Below are positions 46,601-59,722 of a DNA stretch of 64,000 nt, piece by piece. The translations under genes and the position numbers were made by a program. This DNA comes from Bathymodiolus brooksi. Its lineage: Eukaryota; Mollusca; Bivalvia; Mytilida; Modiolidae. The stretch lies in assembly GCA_963680875.1 (NCBI GenBank), contig OY804579.1, positions 34,209,804-34,273,803 on the forward strand, written 5' to 3'. Under the pieces are notes generated by a model. It was given only the letters and a program-made list of their open reading frames with translations. It searched no databases and was not told the DNA's origin. Each line of letters opens with the position of its first letter. Position 1 is the first letter of the stretch.

Positions 46601-49600
46601 TGCTGTTTAACATCACATGGGCGAGTGTGTGAGTGATTGCTGTTTAACATCACATGGACAAGAGTGTGAGTGATTGCTGTTTAACATCACATGGACAAGA
46701 GTGTGAGTGATTGCTGTTTAACATCACATGGAGAAGAGTGAGTGATTGCTGTTTAACATCACATGGACAAGAGTGTGAGTGATTGTTGTTTAACATCACA
46801 TGGACAAGTGTGTGTGATTGCTGTTTAACATCACATGGGCGAGTGTGTGTGATTGCTGTTTAACATCACATGGGCGAGTGTGTGTGATTGTTGTTTAACA
46901 TCACATGGACAAGAGTGTGTGTGATTGCTGTTTAACATCACATGGGCGAGTGTGTGTGATTGCTGTTTAACATCACATGGGCAAGTGTGTGATTGCTGTT
47001 TAACATCACATGGGCGAGTGTGTGAGTGATTGCTGTTTAACATCACATGGGCGAGTGTGTAAGATTTCTGTTTAACATCACATGGGCGAGTGTGTGTGAT
47101 TGCTGTTTAACATCACATGGGCGAGTGTGTGAGTGATTGCTGTTTAACATCACATGGGCGAGTGTGTGATTGCTGTTTAACATCACATGGGCGAGTGTGT
47201 GAGTGATTGCTGTTCAACGTCACATGGGCGAGTGTGTGAGTGATTGCTGTTTAACATCACATGGACAAGAGTGTGAGTGATTGCTGTTTAACATCACATG
47301 GGCGAGTGTGTGAGTGATTGCTGTTTAACATCACATGGACAAGAGTGTGTGTGATTGCTGTTTAACATCACATGGGCGAGTGTGTGAGCGATTGCTGTTT
47401 AACATCACATGGACAAGAGTGTGAGTGATTGCTGTTTAACATCACATGGGCAAGTGTGTGTGATTGCTGTTTAACATCACATGGGCGAGTGTGTGAGTGA
47501 TTGCTGTTTAACATCACATGGGCGAGTGTGTGAGTGATTGCTGTTTAACATCACATGGGCGAGTGTGTGAGTGATTGCTGTTTAACATCATATGGGCAAG
47601 TGTGTGTGGTTGCTGTTTAACATCACATGGGCGAGTGTGTGAGTGATTGCTGTTTAACATCACATGGGCGAGTGTGTGAGTGATTGCTGTTTAACATCAC
47701 ATGGGAGTGTGCGAGTGATTGCTGTTTAACATCACATGGGAGAGTGTGCGAGTGATTGCTGTTTAACATCACATGGGAGTGTGCGAGCGATTGCTGTTTA
47801 ACATCACATGGGCGAGTGTGTGAGTGATTGCTGTTTAACATCACATGGGCGAGTGTGTGAATGATTGCTGTTTAACATCACATGGGCGAGTGTGTGAGCG
47901 ATTGCTGTTTAACATCACATGGGCAAGTGTGTGAGTGATTGCTGTTTAACATCACATGGGCGAGTGTGTGAGCGATTGCTGTTTAACATCACATGGGCAA
48001 GTGTGTGAGTGATTGCTGTTTAACATCACATGGGCGAGTGTGTGAGTGATTGCTGTTTAACATCACATGGGCGAGTGTGTGAGTGATTGCTGTTTAACAT
48101 CACATGGGCGAGTGTGTGAGTGATTGCTGTTTAACATCACATGGGCAAGTGTTTGTGATTGCTGTTTAACATCACATGGGCGAGTGTGTGAGTGATTGCT
48201 GTTTAACATCACATGGGCGAGTGTGTGAGTGATTGCTGTTTAACATCACATGTACAAGAGTGTGAGTGATTGCTGTTTAACATCACATGGGCGAGTGTGA
48301 GTGATTGCTGTTTAACATCACATGGGCGAGTGTGTGATTACTGTTTAACATCACATGGACAAGAGTGCGAGTGATTGCTGTTTAACGTCACATGGACAAG
48401 AGTGTGAGTGATTGCTGTTTAACATCACATGGACAAGAGTGTGAGTGATTGCTGTTTAACATCCCATGGACAAGAGTGTGAGTGATTGCTGTTTAACATC
48501 ACATGGGCGAGTGTGTGTGTGATTGCTGTTTAACATCACATGGGCGAGTGTGAGCGATTGCTGTTTAACATCACATGGACAAGAGTGTGAGTGATTGCTG
48601 TTTAACATCACATGGGCAAGTGTGTGTGATTGCTGTTTAACATCACATGGGCGAGTGTGTGAGTGATTGCTGTTTAACATCACATGGGCGAGTGTGTGTG
48701 ATTGCTGTTTAACATCACATGGGCGAGTGTGTGAGTGATTGCTGTTTAACATCACATGGGCGAGTGTGAGTGATTGCTGTTTAACATCACATGGGCAAGT
48801 GTGAGTAATTGCTGTTTAACATCACATGGGCGAGTGTGAGTGATTGCTGTTTAACATCACATGGGCAAGTGTGTGAGTGATTGCTGTTTAACATCACATG
48901 GGCGAGTGTGTGAATGATTGCTGTTTAACATCACATGGGCGAGTGTGTGAGCGATTGCTGTTTAACATCACATGGGCAAGTGTGTGAGTGATTGCTGTTT
49001 AACATCACATGGGCGAGTGTGTGAGCGATTGCTGTTTAACATCACATGGGCAAGTGTGTGAGTGATTGCTGTTTAACATCACATGGGCGAGTGTGTGAGT
49101 GATTGCTGTTTAACATCACATGGGCGAGTGTGTGAGTGATTGCTGTTTAACATCACATGGGCGAGTGTGTGAGTGATTGCTGTTTAACATCACATGGGCA
49201 AGTGTTTGTGATTGCTGTTTAACATCACATGGGCGAGTGTGTGAGTGATTGCTGTTTAACATCACATGGGCGAGTGTGTGAGTGATTGCTGTTTAACATC
49301 ACATGGACAAGAGTGTGAGTGATTGCTGTTTAACATCACATGGGCGAGTGTGAATGATTGCTGTTTAACATCACATGGGCGAGTGTGTGATTACTGTTTA
49401 ACATCACATGGACAAGAGTGCGAGTGATTGCTGTTTAACGTCACATGGACAAGAGTGTGAGTGATTGCTGTTTAACATCACATGGACAAGAGTGTGAGTG
49501 ATTGCTGTTTAACATCCCATGGACAAGAGTGTGAGTGATTGCTGTTTAACATCACATGGGCGAGTGTGTGTGTGATTGCTGTTTAACATCACATGGGCGA

Positions 49601-50884
49601 GTGTGAGCGATTGCTGTTTAACATCACATGGACAAGAGTGTGAGTGATTGCTGTTTAACATCACATGGGCAAGTGTGTGAGCGATTGCTGTTTAACATCA
49701 CATGGGCGAGTGTGTGAGTGATTGCTGTTTAACATCACATGGGCGAGTGTGTGTGATTGCTGTTTAACATCACATGGGCGAGTGTGTGAGTGATTGCTGT
49801 TTAACATCACATGGGCGAGTGTGAGTGATTGCTGTTTAACATCACATGGGCAAGTGTGAGTGATTGCTGTTTAACATCACATGAGCGAGTGTGTGAGTGA
49901 TTGCTGTTTAACATCACATGAGCGAGTGTGTGAGTGATTGCTGTTTAACATCACATGAGCGAGTGTGTGAGTGATTGCTGTTTAACATCACATGGGCGAG
50001 TGTGAGTGATTGCTGTTTAACATCACATGGGCGAGTGTGAGTGATTGCTGTTTAACATCACATGGACAAGAGTGTGAGTGATTGCTGTTTAACATCACAT
50101 GGGCGAGTGTGTGAGTGATTGCTGTTTAACATCACATGGGCGAGTGTGAGTGATTGCTGTTTAACATCACATGGACAAGAGTGCGAGTGATTGCTGTTTA
50201 ACATCACATGGGCGAGTGATTGCTGTTTAACATCACATGGGCGAGTGTGTGAGTGATTGCTGTTTAACATCACATGGACAAGAGTGTGAGTGATTGCTGT
50301 TTAACATCACATGGACAAGAGTGTGAGTGATTGCTGTTTAACATCACATGGACAAGAGTGTGAGTGATTGTTGTTTAACATCACATGGACAAGTGTGTGT
50401 GATTGCTGTTTAACATCACATGGGCGAGTGTGTGATTGCTGTTTAACATCACATGGGCGAGTGTGTGTGATTGTTGTTTAACATCACATGGACAAGAGTG
50501 TGTGTGATTGCTGTTTAACATCACATGGGCGAGTGTGTGTGATTGCTGTTTAACATCACATGGGCAAGTGTGTGATTGCTGTTTAACATCACATGGGCGA
50601 GTGTGTGAGTGATTGCTGTTTAACATCACATGGGCGAGTGTGTAAGATTGCTGTTTAACATCACATGGGCGAGTGTGTGTGATTGCTGTTTAACATCACA
50701 TGGGCGAGTGTGTGAGTGATTGCTGTTTAACATCACATGGGCGAGTGTGTGATTGCTGTTTAACATCACATGGGCGAGTGTGTGAGTGATTGCTGTTCAA
50801 CGTCACATGGGCGAGTGTGTGAGTGATTGCTGTTTAACATCACATGGGCGAGTGTGTGTGATTGCTGTTTAACATCACATGACC
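37648..50884. repeat. 37-bp satellite array, 13.2 kb, SINE-tail derived
   Basis: More than 350 copies of GATTGCTGTTTAACATCACA + TGGGCGAGTGTGTGAGT. Frequent variants are GGGCAAGTG, GGACAAGAGTG, GGGAGTGTGCGAG and shortened GTGTGTGATT units. Variants form higher-order blocks. A block of about 3.6 kb (about 43.6-47.2 kb) is repeated almost unchanged at 47.2-50.8 kb: rare markers recur 3,620 bp apart at 43988/47608 and 44631/48251. A 1,053-bp period is seen inside. The right edge passes without a break into a SINE in minus orientation. All minus-strand frames of VMLNSNHSHTRPCDVKQQS type are artefacts of the repeat. Confidence 0.97.
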
Positions 50885-51183
50885 AATTGTTCAGCTACAT
50901 CATTACAAGAACAAGTTACATTCAATGAGATGATAATTACATCCACTTTGGACTAGAGCAACATGCTTAGTTGGATTTTTATAGTGCTAGCTCACTGAAA
51001 CAACAGTTTGCGAGTAGACATGACACTCCATAGTGACACATTATCCCGATTCATAGTCTTTGCTTGAAGCTTAGCAGAGAAGAATACCAATTTTATAATC
51101 TTTCCTTTGATCTGACCAGGCTCGAACACACGATTTAACACACTCAAGGCGAGCATGTAAACCATTACACCACAGATGTGGTT
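50865..51183 (-). mobile_element. tRNA-derived SINE at the satellite edge
   Basis: The minus strand has head GTGGTGTAATGGTTTACATG (box A-like), box B-like TGTGTTCGAGCC, and body words TGTTTCAGTGAGCTAGCAC and CCAACTAAGCATG. The tail complement GATTGCTGTTTAACATCACA + TGACCAATTGTTCAGCTAC ends the element. The first 20 bases of that tail are exactly the satellite unit. Confidence 0.88.
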
Positions 51184-51231
51184 AACACATCTTGGATTTC
51201 TGATCCACATAATAAATGTACATTTTGTAAG

Positions 51232-51576
51232 GACTGATTGTTGTTTAACACAAAGTGAGCAATTATTCAGCCATGACCAGAATAAGTTACAACAGATGAT
51301 ATGATGTCTGCTTTGTACTACACTAACAGCTTAGTAGGATTTTTATAGTTTTAACTCCCTAGAACAACCGTTCATGAGTAGAGATGTCCTTCCAATTCGG
51401 ATACATTATCCTGATTATGAGCACCCCAATCTTTACTCTTACTCATTACTGCTGTATACTTGGAGAGGCAGTCAAAACCAATTATACAGTCTTTGCTCTG
51501 ACCTTAATGGATCTCAAATCCAAAACCTACCACACATGAGATGAACATGCTAACCATTAAACCACTGAAGCCGTTA
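51232..51576 (-). mobile_element. tRNA-derived SINE
   Basis: Minus strand: head CAGTGGTTTAATGGTTAGCA, then body words (TTGTTCTAGGGAGTTAAAAC), tail complement GATTGTTGTTTAACACAAAG and GAGCAATTATTCAGCC. It is a second copy in tandem orientation with the one at 50865, without satellite expansion. Confidence 0.8.
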
Positions 51577-52095
51577 GACACTATTTTTAGGTAAATATTT
51601 TAGACAATCTCTCAATACACAATCTACATCCACAAACAATATTCTTGATGGGAGGCAGGAGCTAACCTTTTCAACACAATACTTATTTCAAAAATAGAAC
51701 AATAGATATTGCTTGGGTACAATTAGTTCAATTGTATGCCAGAAAGAAGAATTTTCAAGAACTTGCATAGTGAAATTAAACAAGTGTGCTCCAAGGTGGC
51801 TGCCATCTTTGATTTCCAACATGTACAAAACCACATGCCTGAAGGAACCATTCAATTCTTATTGATGTACAATTTTGGCTCAAAGTCTTACAGGGACAAA
51901 ACATAGCATTTTTGCTGCAGTTTCCAGCTAGGCGCCATAACATATCTAATCTAGTAAAAAATTTTGGTGGCCCACCAACTGACTTTACACATGAAATATT
52001 CATAATTTCAGTAGCCAGCTGTGCCACAATCTGACAATTTTTAGGGGTTCAGGACAAATTTTAGTACTCTTGGGCTACTGGTCCCCTGTTAAGTT
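51577..52095. other. Non-coding stretch
   Basis: No gene seen. AAGGTGGCTGCCATCTTTGA near 51792 resembles the half-module word of the TTAGYTCACCTG family, so part may be an old fragment of it. Confidence 0.4.
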
Positions 52096-53218
52096 TTAAA
52101 GGGAAACTTCGCAAAAAAACTATTTTTTTATATGTTTTTCCTGATGTATAAATATGGATGTTTATATGTATATTAGCGTTTTATTATGTTGGATAAGGGA
52201 ATGAAATCGATTTCAAAATTCGGTCAACGAAAGATGGATGTCACTATTTTGATAGCATCTCGATACCAATTATCACGTGATGTCTAAATACCACCACGCC
52301 CCAAAACAAGCGTGACAAACCGGGGTCCGCATTCAGTGTCGATATGGCTTGTCAGGCGCAATTCTTTTTATTTTTCTTATTATTCTAAATATATGAATTT
52401 ATTACACAATCCCTTTTTGCAGATTTACGTTTTGTTTCTATATACTTATGGCAAAACAAACGAATCGGAAAAAACGGTCCGTCTTTAATGAGACACATTT
52501 ACAATTTTTTTTTCTCGAAAATTGAAGAACTACGAAATTATGTGAAAAAAAAGAACGGACATCGGAACAATGCCATGAATTCGTGAAAAAATAAAAATAG
52601 GCCTATACTACGGGGCAAAATTGTTTTAATGATATTATTTATAAGATCGCACTTTGTAATCGATCGTTCATGCAATAGTTTTCATTTGACAATTACAGAT
52701 GATGAGTATTATAAATACTTTTAAAGTTTATTATACAAAACTTCAGGGTACATTTCTTACGTAATATAATAATTTGTTTATGGAAATACAATATTCTTAT
52801 TCGCCAACAGTAAACAGATTAATCTGTTTTCATAACGGTTATTTCTGATTTGAACAAAGCGTAACATATAATATGTCTCTGCGTAAAGAAAACATTTTTT
52901 GTTTATTTTAATCACGTCTTTCGAACTGGCGGACCCTTCTGATTAATCTCAGAATAGTCATAAAAAATATGGTTGTTGTTTTTATAAGGAAAAATTCATA
53001 CGAATGGTTTTTGTCTATTTTGTTTTTTGGGGTTTGCAAGAAGAATTTTCTACCCTGCTCTGTTCACCCTGCTTTACTTCATAATTTTGGTTGTCGCTAT
53101 ATCATTCTGATGAGGCACAAAAAAAATCAAGATAAAAATGAACAATTCAATATAATTTACGATCAATGTTAATCTTAAGATTTTTTTGTGAAAATAGCCC
53201 CAGAATCATTGCTGCATC

Positions 53219-53330
53219 AGGCGCGGATCCAGCAGTTTTGAAATGGGGTCCCAGGCTCTTGTTTGCCAATTTTTACCCAATTTATACACGAATTTTACTA
53301 AATTGTCGAACACCCCCTTGATCCGCTAGT
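53219..53330. mobile_element. Short relative of the CAGGGGCGGATCC elements
   Basis: CAGGCGCGGATCCAGCAG at the left and CCCCCTTGATCCGCTAGTG at the right are imperfect inverted repeats resembling the ends of the 16389-16663 element. Decayed. Confidence 0.4.
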
Positions 53331-53848
53331 GTGCATTAATATGCACCCATTTCTAATGTATACTTGATCAGGATCGTGTATTTTGATCACGTATTAGAAC
53401 CTTTAAAATGTGTATTGCATCTCCTATTCTAGTCACGGGTAGCGTTTAACGGGTCACAAAATGTGTATTGCGTTTCTGATTATTGCCAAAGATTGTGACA
53501 CATGTATTCAAGTATTCGGTCAGAGTCCCGTCGACCGGATGTAAAATGACACTTGTATATTCTGCCTGGTGACTTCCTGCGTGGACCTAAACTCATTACG
53601 CAATATTAGGTACCCTGCTGAGTGAACCGGTGTGAATGTACCTGTCGTTTTCAGAATGAAAATAAAAATAAGTAAATCACGCCTTTCACTTCTTATTTCA
53701 GGAATTATTTACCTTAATTTATTGAAGAATAAAATATTTAAAATTAAAATATGGTCTCTCGCTTCTGAAAATACATGAAAAATACAAGAAATATATTTTC
53801 CGCATAATATTTTACGTTTCGCTCATCAAAAATGACAAAAAAACAAAA

Positions 53849-56800
53849 AACTAGAGGCTCCCAGGAGCCTGTATAGCTCACCTGGGTATAATAACAACAT
53901 CAGTCAATAAAACTTGATAACTTCGGTAAAAAAAATTAACAAATGTAGCCTTCGTCATTGCAGACCCCTTCTACAAAAAAATGTGGGCAGGGGTTCCCCC
54001 TTTAATGTAAGTTATCAAAATTGCTGTAAAAAAACATATATGTCAATGATTCTCAAAATTTAGGTTTTCCTACTTCACATTTTGTAATAGAGTTGCTTCC
54101 CTTTGATTATTTGAGTTACCAAAAGCAGTGAGTTGACAAAAATATGCATTTCAAGAGGAATAACTCTTCACAGCTGCCGCACATTTTTAACTGTGGGAAA
54201 TTTTTTTGTAGATCTTGACATGCTGAACATTTTTGCAGTTTAAACTTTCCCTCTATCTCTAATAGTTTTTGAGATATAAGATGATAGTATTAAAATTGAG
54301 AACATTTTGATGAAAAAAGGGCAATAACTCCAAAATGGGTAATTGGATTTACTTCAAAATTGCAGGGTAGGAAGATCTTGACATGCTGCAAATTTTTGAA
54401 ATTTAAACTTAACCTTTATCTCTTATAATTTTTGAAATATAAGACGAAAAGTATTAATTTTTTTTTTTATAAATTTGATGAAAAAAGGGCGAGAACTCCA
54501 AGATGGGTAATCAGATTTACTTCAAAATTGCAGGTAAAAAAAAAATGGATAGAAGGGTTGAACCACCAGACACATTTTTGGAAGAGAACCATCCAATGAC
54601 TATTTCATCAAAATTTTGTTCTTATTGAGCAAATGGTTTCAGACAAAAATATTTTTATGGAAATTTCCCATAGGGTCCTATGTTAAATTAAGTTCGGCTG
54701 TGGCGGCCATCTTGGTCGGTGTTCTGAAATGCCGGACACAATTTTGGAAGAGGACCACTCAAGAATCATTTCAGCAAAGTTTGGTTGAGATTGGCTCAGT
54801 AGTTTCAGAGGAGAAGATTTTTTTAAATTTCATCCCCCCTTTTTTTTAATTTGCATAATCGGTCAAAATCGGTAAAAGTTCAAAGTTCATAAAAAATCCC
54901 GTAATATATGTTAAAAAGCTCATCATTATGCTTATATAGTTCAAATTTGGGCACTTTCTGGCTTAAAATAGAGCAGTTTTGGCCATTTGAAGAAATTTCT
55001 ATTTTTAGTAATGGTGGCCATCTTGAATACAGGACGGCGCTGACGGACACAATTTTAAAGGGGACCACCTAAGGATCATTTCAGCAAAGTTTGGTTGAGA
55101 TTGGCTCAGTAGTTTCAGAGGAGAAGATTTTTTTAAAATTTCATCCCCCCTTTTTTCTAATTTGCATAATCTGTCAAAATCGGTAGAAGTTCAAAGTTCA
55201 TAAAAAATCCCGTAATATATGTTAAAAAGCTCATCATTATGCTTATACAGTTCAAATTTGGGCACTTTCTGGCTTAAAATAGAGCAGTTTTGGCCATTTG
55301 AAGACATTTCGAATTTTAGTAATGGCAGCCATCTTGGATAAGGGCGGCGCTGACGGACACAATTGTGAAAGGGGACCACCTAAGGATCATTTCAGCAACG
55401 TTTGGTTGAGATTGGCTCAGTAGTTTCAGAGGAGAAGATTTTTTTTGAATTTCATCCCCCCTTTTTTCTAATTTGCATAATCGGTCAAAATCGGTAAAAG
55501 TTCAAAGTTCATAAAAAATCCCGTAATATATGTTAAAAAGCTCATCATTATGCTTATACAGTTCAAATTTGGGCACTTTCTGGCTTAAAATAGAGCAGTT
55601 TTGGCCATTTGAAGAAATTTCTATTTTTAGTAATGGCGGCCATCTTGGATACAGGACGGCGCTGACGGACACAATTTTTAAAGGGGACCACCTAAGGATC
55701 ATTTCAGCAAAGTTTGGTTGAGATTGGCCTAATAGTTTCAGAGGAGAAGATTTTTTTTAAATTTCATCCCCCCTTTTTTCTAATTTGCATAATCGGTAAA
55801 AGTTCAAAGTTCATAAAAAATCCCGTAATATATGCTAAAAAGCTCATCATTATGCTTATACACTTCAAATTTGGGCACTTTCTGGCTTAAAATAGAGCAG
55901 TTTTGGCCATTTGAAGAAATTTCTATTTTTAGTAATGGCAGCCATCTTGGATACAGGACGGTGCTGACGGACACAATTTTGAAAGGGGACCACCTAAGGA
56001 TCATTTCAGCAAAGTTTGGTTGAGATTGGCTCAGTAATTTCAGAGAAGATTTTTTTTAAATTTCATCCCCCCTTTTTTCTAATTTGCATAATCGGTCCAA
56101 ATGGGTAATGGGATTTACTTCAAAATTGCAGGGTAGGTAGATCTTGACATGCTGCACATTTTTGCAATAAACTTAACATTTATCTCTAAATAGTTTCTGA
56201 AATATAAGACGAAAAGTATTAAAATGAAAAAAAAAAATGATGAAAAAAGGGCAATAACTCCAAGATGGGTAATCAAATTTACTTCAAAATTGCAGGGTAG
56301 GTAGATCTTGACATGCTGAACATGTTTGCAGTTTCATTTTACCATCTGTCTCTTATAGTTTTTGAAATAAAGGACGAAAAGTATTAAAATTTTGAAAATT
56401 TGATGAAAAAAGGGAAATAACTCCAAAATGAGCAATGGGATTTACTTCAGGGTAGGTAGATCTTGATATGCCGCACATTTTTGCAATTTAAAGTTAACCT
56501 TTATCTCTTATAGTTTTTGAAATATAAGACGAAAAGTATTAAAATTAAAATAATTTGATGAAAAAACGGCAATAACTCCAAGATGGGTAATCAGATTTAC
56601 TTCAAAATTGCAGGGTAGGTAGATCTTGATGTGCTGATCATTTTTACCCCATATCAGATTTTTGATATTATTAACGGTTTTTGAGTTATTACCAAAAACC
56701 TGCAATTTTACCATATGTTCTATTTTTAGTAACAGCGGCCATGTTGGTTGGTGCACGGCATCACCGGACACAATTTTGAAACTAGACACCCTAGTAATGA

Positions 56801-56929
56801 TTCAGACCAAGTTTGGTTTCCATTGGTCTAGTACTTTCAGGGGAGAAGATTTTTGAAAAAATTTTAGGCGTACGACGGACGCCAAGTGATGGCAATAGCT
56901 CACATGACCCTTTGGGTCAGGTGAGCTAA
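53849..56929 (-). mobile_element. TTAGYTCACCTG repeat element, inverted copy nested in the TTAA element
   Basis: Read on the minus strand it starts TTAGCTCACCTGACCCAAAG, GGTCATGTGAGCTATTGCCA, TCACTTGGCGTCCGTCGT and ends CAGGTGAGCTATACAGGCTC + CTGGGAGCCTCTAG. Both ends agree with the copy at 9086-11712. Its internal module is different: a unit of about 311 bp (spacings 311, 311 and 302, landmarks 54880, 55191, 55502, 55804) with CATCCCCCCTTTTTT, TTCATAAAAAATCCCGTAAT and GGCCATCTTGGATACAGGAC. Further shorter modules carry GGGCAATAACTCCAA. Frames inside are not genes. Confidence 0.82.
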
Positions 56930-58079
56930 AAAGGAAAAGAAATTAACATTTTTAAATCACTTGCTCGCTCCAACTTTTTAGCACAAAATCCGAAGAACAA
57001 GAAGTAAATTTGGTGTGGCCTAATCTCTGTATAATTTGACTGCTCTTCATCTGTTTATACCACTCGTGATCATGATCTCTTCCGAACTTTGTCTGAATGA
57101 ATATCAGTGGATATCAAAATTATAGGTCAAGTTTGCTTATGGGTTTCCGAGCTGAAAAAAATCATATATTTAGGTTTTGTGCCTTCTGGGGGTCACTGAG
57201 CAAAGAGTTTTTCTTCTTTATACACTAACTTTGTAAACTCAGTTGCCACCCGATCTCCTGACCTTTAATTTTTAGTTCTTTAATTAAAATTAAAACATCT
57301 TTTATGAACATCGATCGTTAAAATTGTGAATACATATTAATTATGATGAGACAGCTATATATAGTTAGGCCAATTTGGTGCCCCTAATAATGAAAATTTA
57401 TAATTTCAAGGATGGTGTATACTTTTTTATCATCTAAAACATAATTACAACTATAATTGTTCCTGTTATTTCAACATTATATTTATTCTAATGTTTTAAA
57501 AATATTTTATCTTTAATAAATAATAAACGATCTACCAACTCGTCTTGGAAAGCAAATAATGTGTATTCAAATTCCCATTTTATTAATCCGATCAATACAC
57601 AAGTTACGCGTTGTCAAAATTATCCATTATATTTTTCAGCACATTAGCAGTAAAACAAAATGAACATAATTGTAAAAGGGATCCTACATATAGTGAATAT
57701 AGGTGACTGTTGTAAAACACTCTTTCCGTTGTAAATATAAAGGAAATGAAACATTTTGTTCATTTAAAATAGTTGTTTGTCAAAAAGGTACGTAGCTGTT
57801 CACTTCAGTATTTAATTTTCCAACGGTTATTAGATTTAAATTACAGTCCTCGGAGCGCTTTAAATGAAGTGAATTTAACATCAGCGACCCAGATTTTAAA
57901 TTTCAATCCCACAATGCAATTATGGGGCTAAAACGTCACAACCCATGAAAAAATTAGAAATTAAAATTACAAATTTGCTTCGTTATTTGTGGAAATATGT
58001 CGATAAAACTTTGTGAATATGTATTTTATATCACCAGGAACATATTTAGCTAACATGTAAAAAATCGCGAAGTTTCCCT

Positions 58080-59606
58080 TTAAGTGTTATTCTAATAGAA
58101 AAAAATTAAACAAGTTTCCTGTAAGTCCTTTGTCAAACTACATTGTATAGTAGAAAAGCAGCAGGCACACATTTTATAAAGTTTTTTGTTTGACTAAACC
58201 TGGATTAGATATACAATATGTACATAAGTATGAATCTGCTAACATAATATCAGAGGAAGACACAAGTGGTGATAATAATATTGAACTAAGATTTAACTCT
58301 ACCTATGTCATCAGTGTTCATCATCCCTAATGTATATTTTTCTATTTTCAGATATGTCGATATGAACTTGATACAACATGACATGATTACATTTGTCAGT
58401 GACTGGTGGCAGTTCTGTTGTATTCTCCATCAATAAAACTGTCTGTCACAATATAACTGAAATATTGTTGAATGTGGTATTAAACACCCACAACATTTAC
58501 AAAGTGGACACACAAAAAATAACAATGTGGCCATCATGATAAATATAAGACAAAAATGTAACAACAAGCATAATATAATTACATATAAAGTAGAAAAAGA
58601 ATATATGATCTGAATATTTAATGGTTATTTAATTATAAATTAGAAATTTAAGTCTACAACATTTAAGTTTACAGTTGTACAGATATTTCATCATTAGAAA
58701 GTGCACATCTGTAATTCCTTAATTAACGGTCAGACAAGATTCATTTGAAAGGACTAATGATTGAAAAATTTGTCAACTGAACACATTTATAACCAAACAC
58801 ATGATGATAAAACTGTAACCATTTTCGCACATAGAAGTGTTTCTGAAAGAAATATCCCAATTCTTTGCCAAAATTAAATACATTTTGAGATTCTACAAAA
58901 AAAAATTCTTGCTGATTCCCTCATTATTCTGTTTTGAGTTAAAAAAAATGTATTTTACACTCCCTACCAACTTGCTTTAAATGACCTTAATTTTTTTATT
59001 TTTGCAAAACATAATAATTATTTTCAAACAGGAAAGAAAACAAATTTGTAATAGATAACTTTCATGTGCCTAATATAAAACTTCTCACTTCATAAAAAAA
59101 ACTTCTCACCCATAAAAAGGTAATTTGTTAAAACAATTTGTTGATCTTGGTTGTCTAGTTATAATGCCAATATGTTTACACATATCTGTAATACAATCTT
59201 TGTTGAATCACAATTTGTAACTGTACCTTTTTAGCCAAAATTATAATTATCAAGTCTGTTTAAAATGTATTATACATTGTATATAACCAATATATATAAT
59301 ATATAAACTCTTATATCCATTTGGCACTTGTCTTCATTTATAGAATTTCATAATTTTTAGCAGCTTATATTGGATATGAAGGCACTTATGTACAACCTTT
59401 ATTTAGACACAAGACCAGGAAGCTTAACATTTATCAACATATTTACTTTATTCTTTAAAACTAAACAACTATAATATTTTGTCACAACGGAATATCAGAT
59501 CAGTTGAGAACTTATAAAGGAATACATAATATGCCGGGCATGTTGTATTCTGGTATAATTTTTTTCCATTAGTTTAGTAAATTGCACCAATTTTGTCCTG
59601 ATTTTC
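58080..59606. other. Intergenic stretch with a SINE tail
   Basis: No gene is seen. At 58440-58500 the words ATAACTGAAATATTGTTGAA and GGTATTAAACACCCACAACA form a decayed plus-strand SINE tail. Confidence 0.5.
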
Positions 59607-59612
59607 TTTATT
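59607..59612 (-). promoter_or_regulatory. Candidate SRP68 polyadenylation signal
   Basis: AATAAA on the minus strand, about 111 nt after the SRP68 stop codon. Confidence 0.4.
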
Positions 59613-59722
59613 CTATTCAACAATGTTATATCATCACCAGGATATTTTTTTTTCAATTTCTCACAGTTGTTCCCCTTTTCCTACTGAGTTAACTCCCTTG
59701 AACTGTTATGATGATGATTGGT

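Larger units (their letters stand above)
52100..58079. mobile_element. TTAA-flanked TIR element, about 6 kb
   Basis: The left end is TTAA followed by AGGGAAACTTCGC; the right end is GCGAAGTTTCCCT followed by TTAA. This gives terminal inverted repeats of at least 13 bp and the 4-bp TTAA duplication characteristic of piggyBac and Kolobok elements. The end sequence suits Kolobok better than piggyBac (CCCT-type ends), but I am not certain. About 3.1 kb of its length is the nested element at 53849-56929, so the original was about 2.9 kb. No transposase-like frame is seen in what remains. Confidence 0.7.

Noticed and set aside
37762..50629. Many minus-strand frames of HSHTRPCDVKQQS type
   Set aside because: They are the 37-bp satellite read in three frames; 37 is not a multiple of three, so the protein repeat is just the DNA repeat cycling.
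54616..56856. Frames with FKIVSVSAVLYPRWPPLLKIE repeated
   Set aside because: They reflect the 311-bp modules of the inverted TTAGYTCACCTG element.
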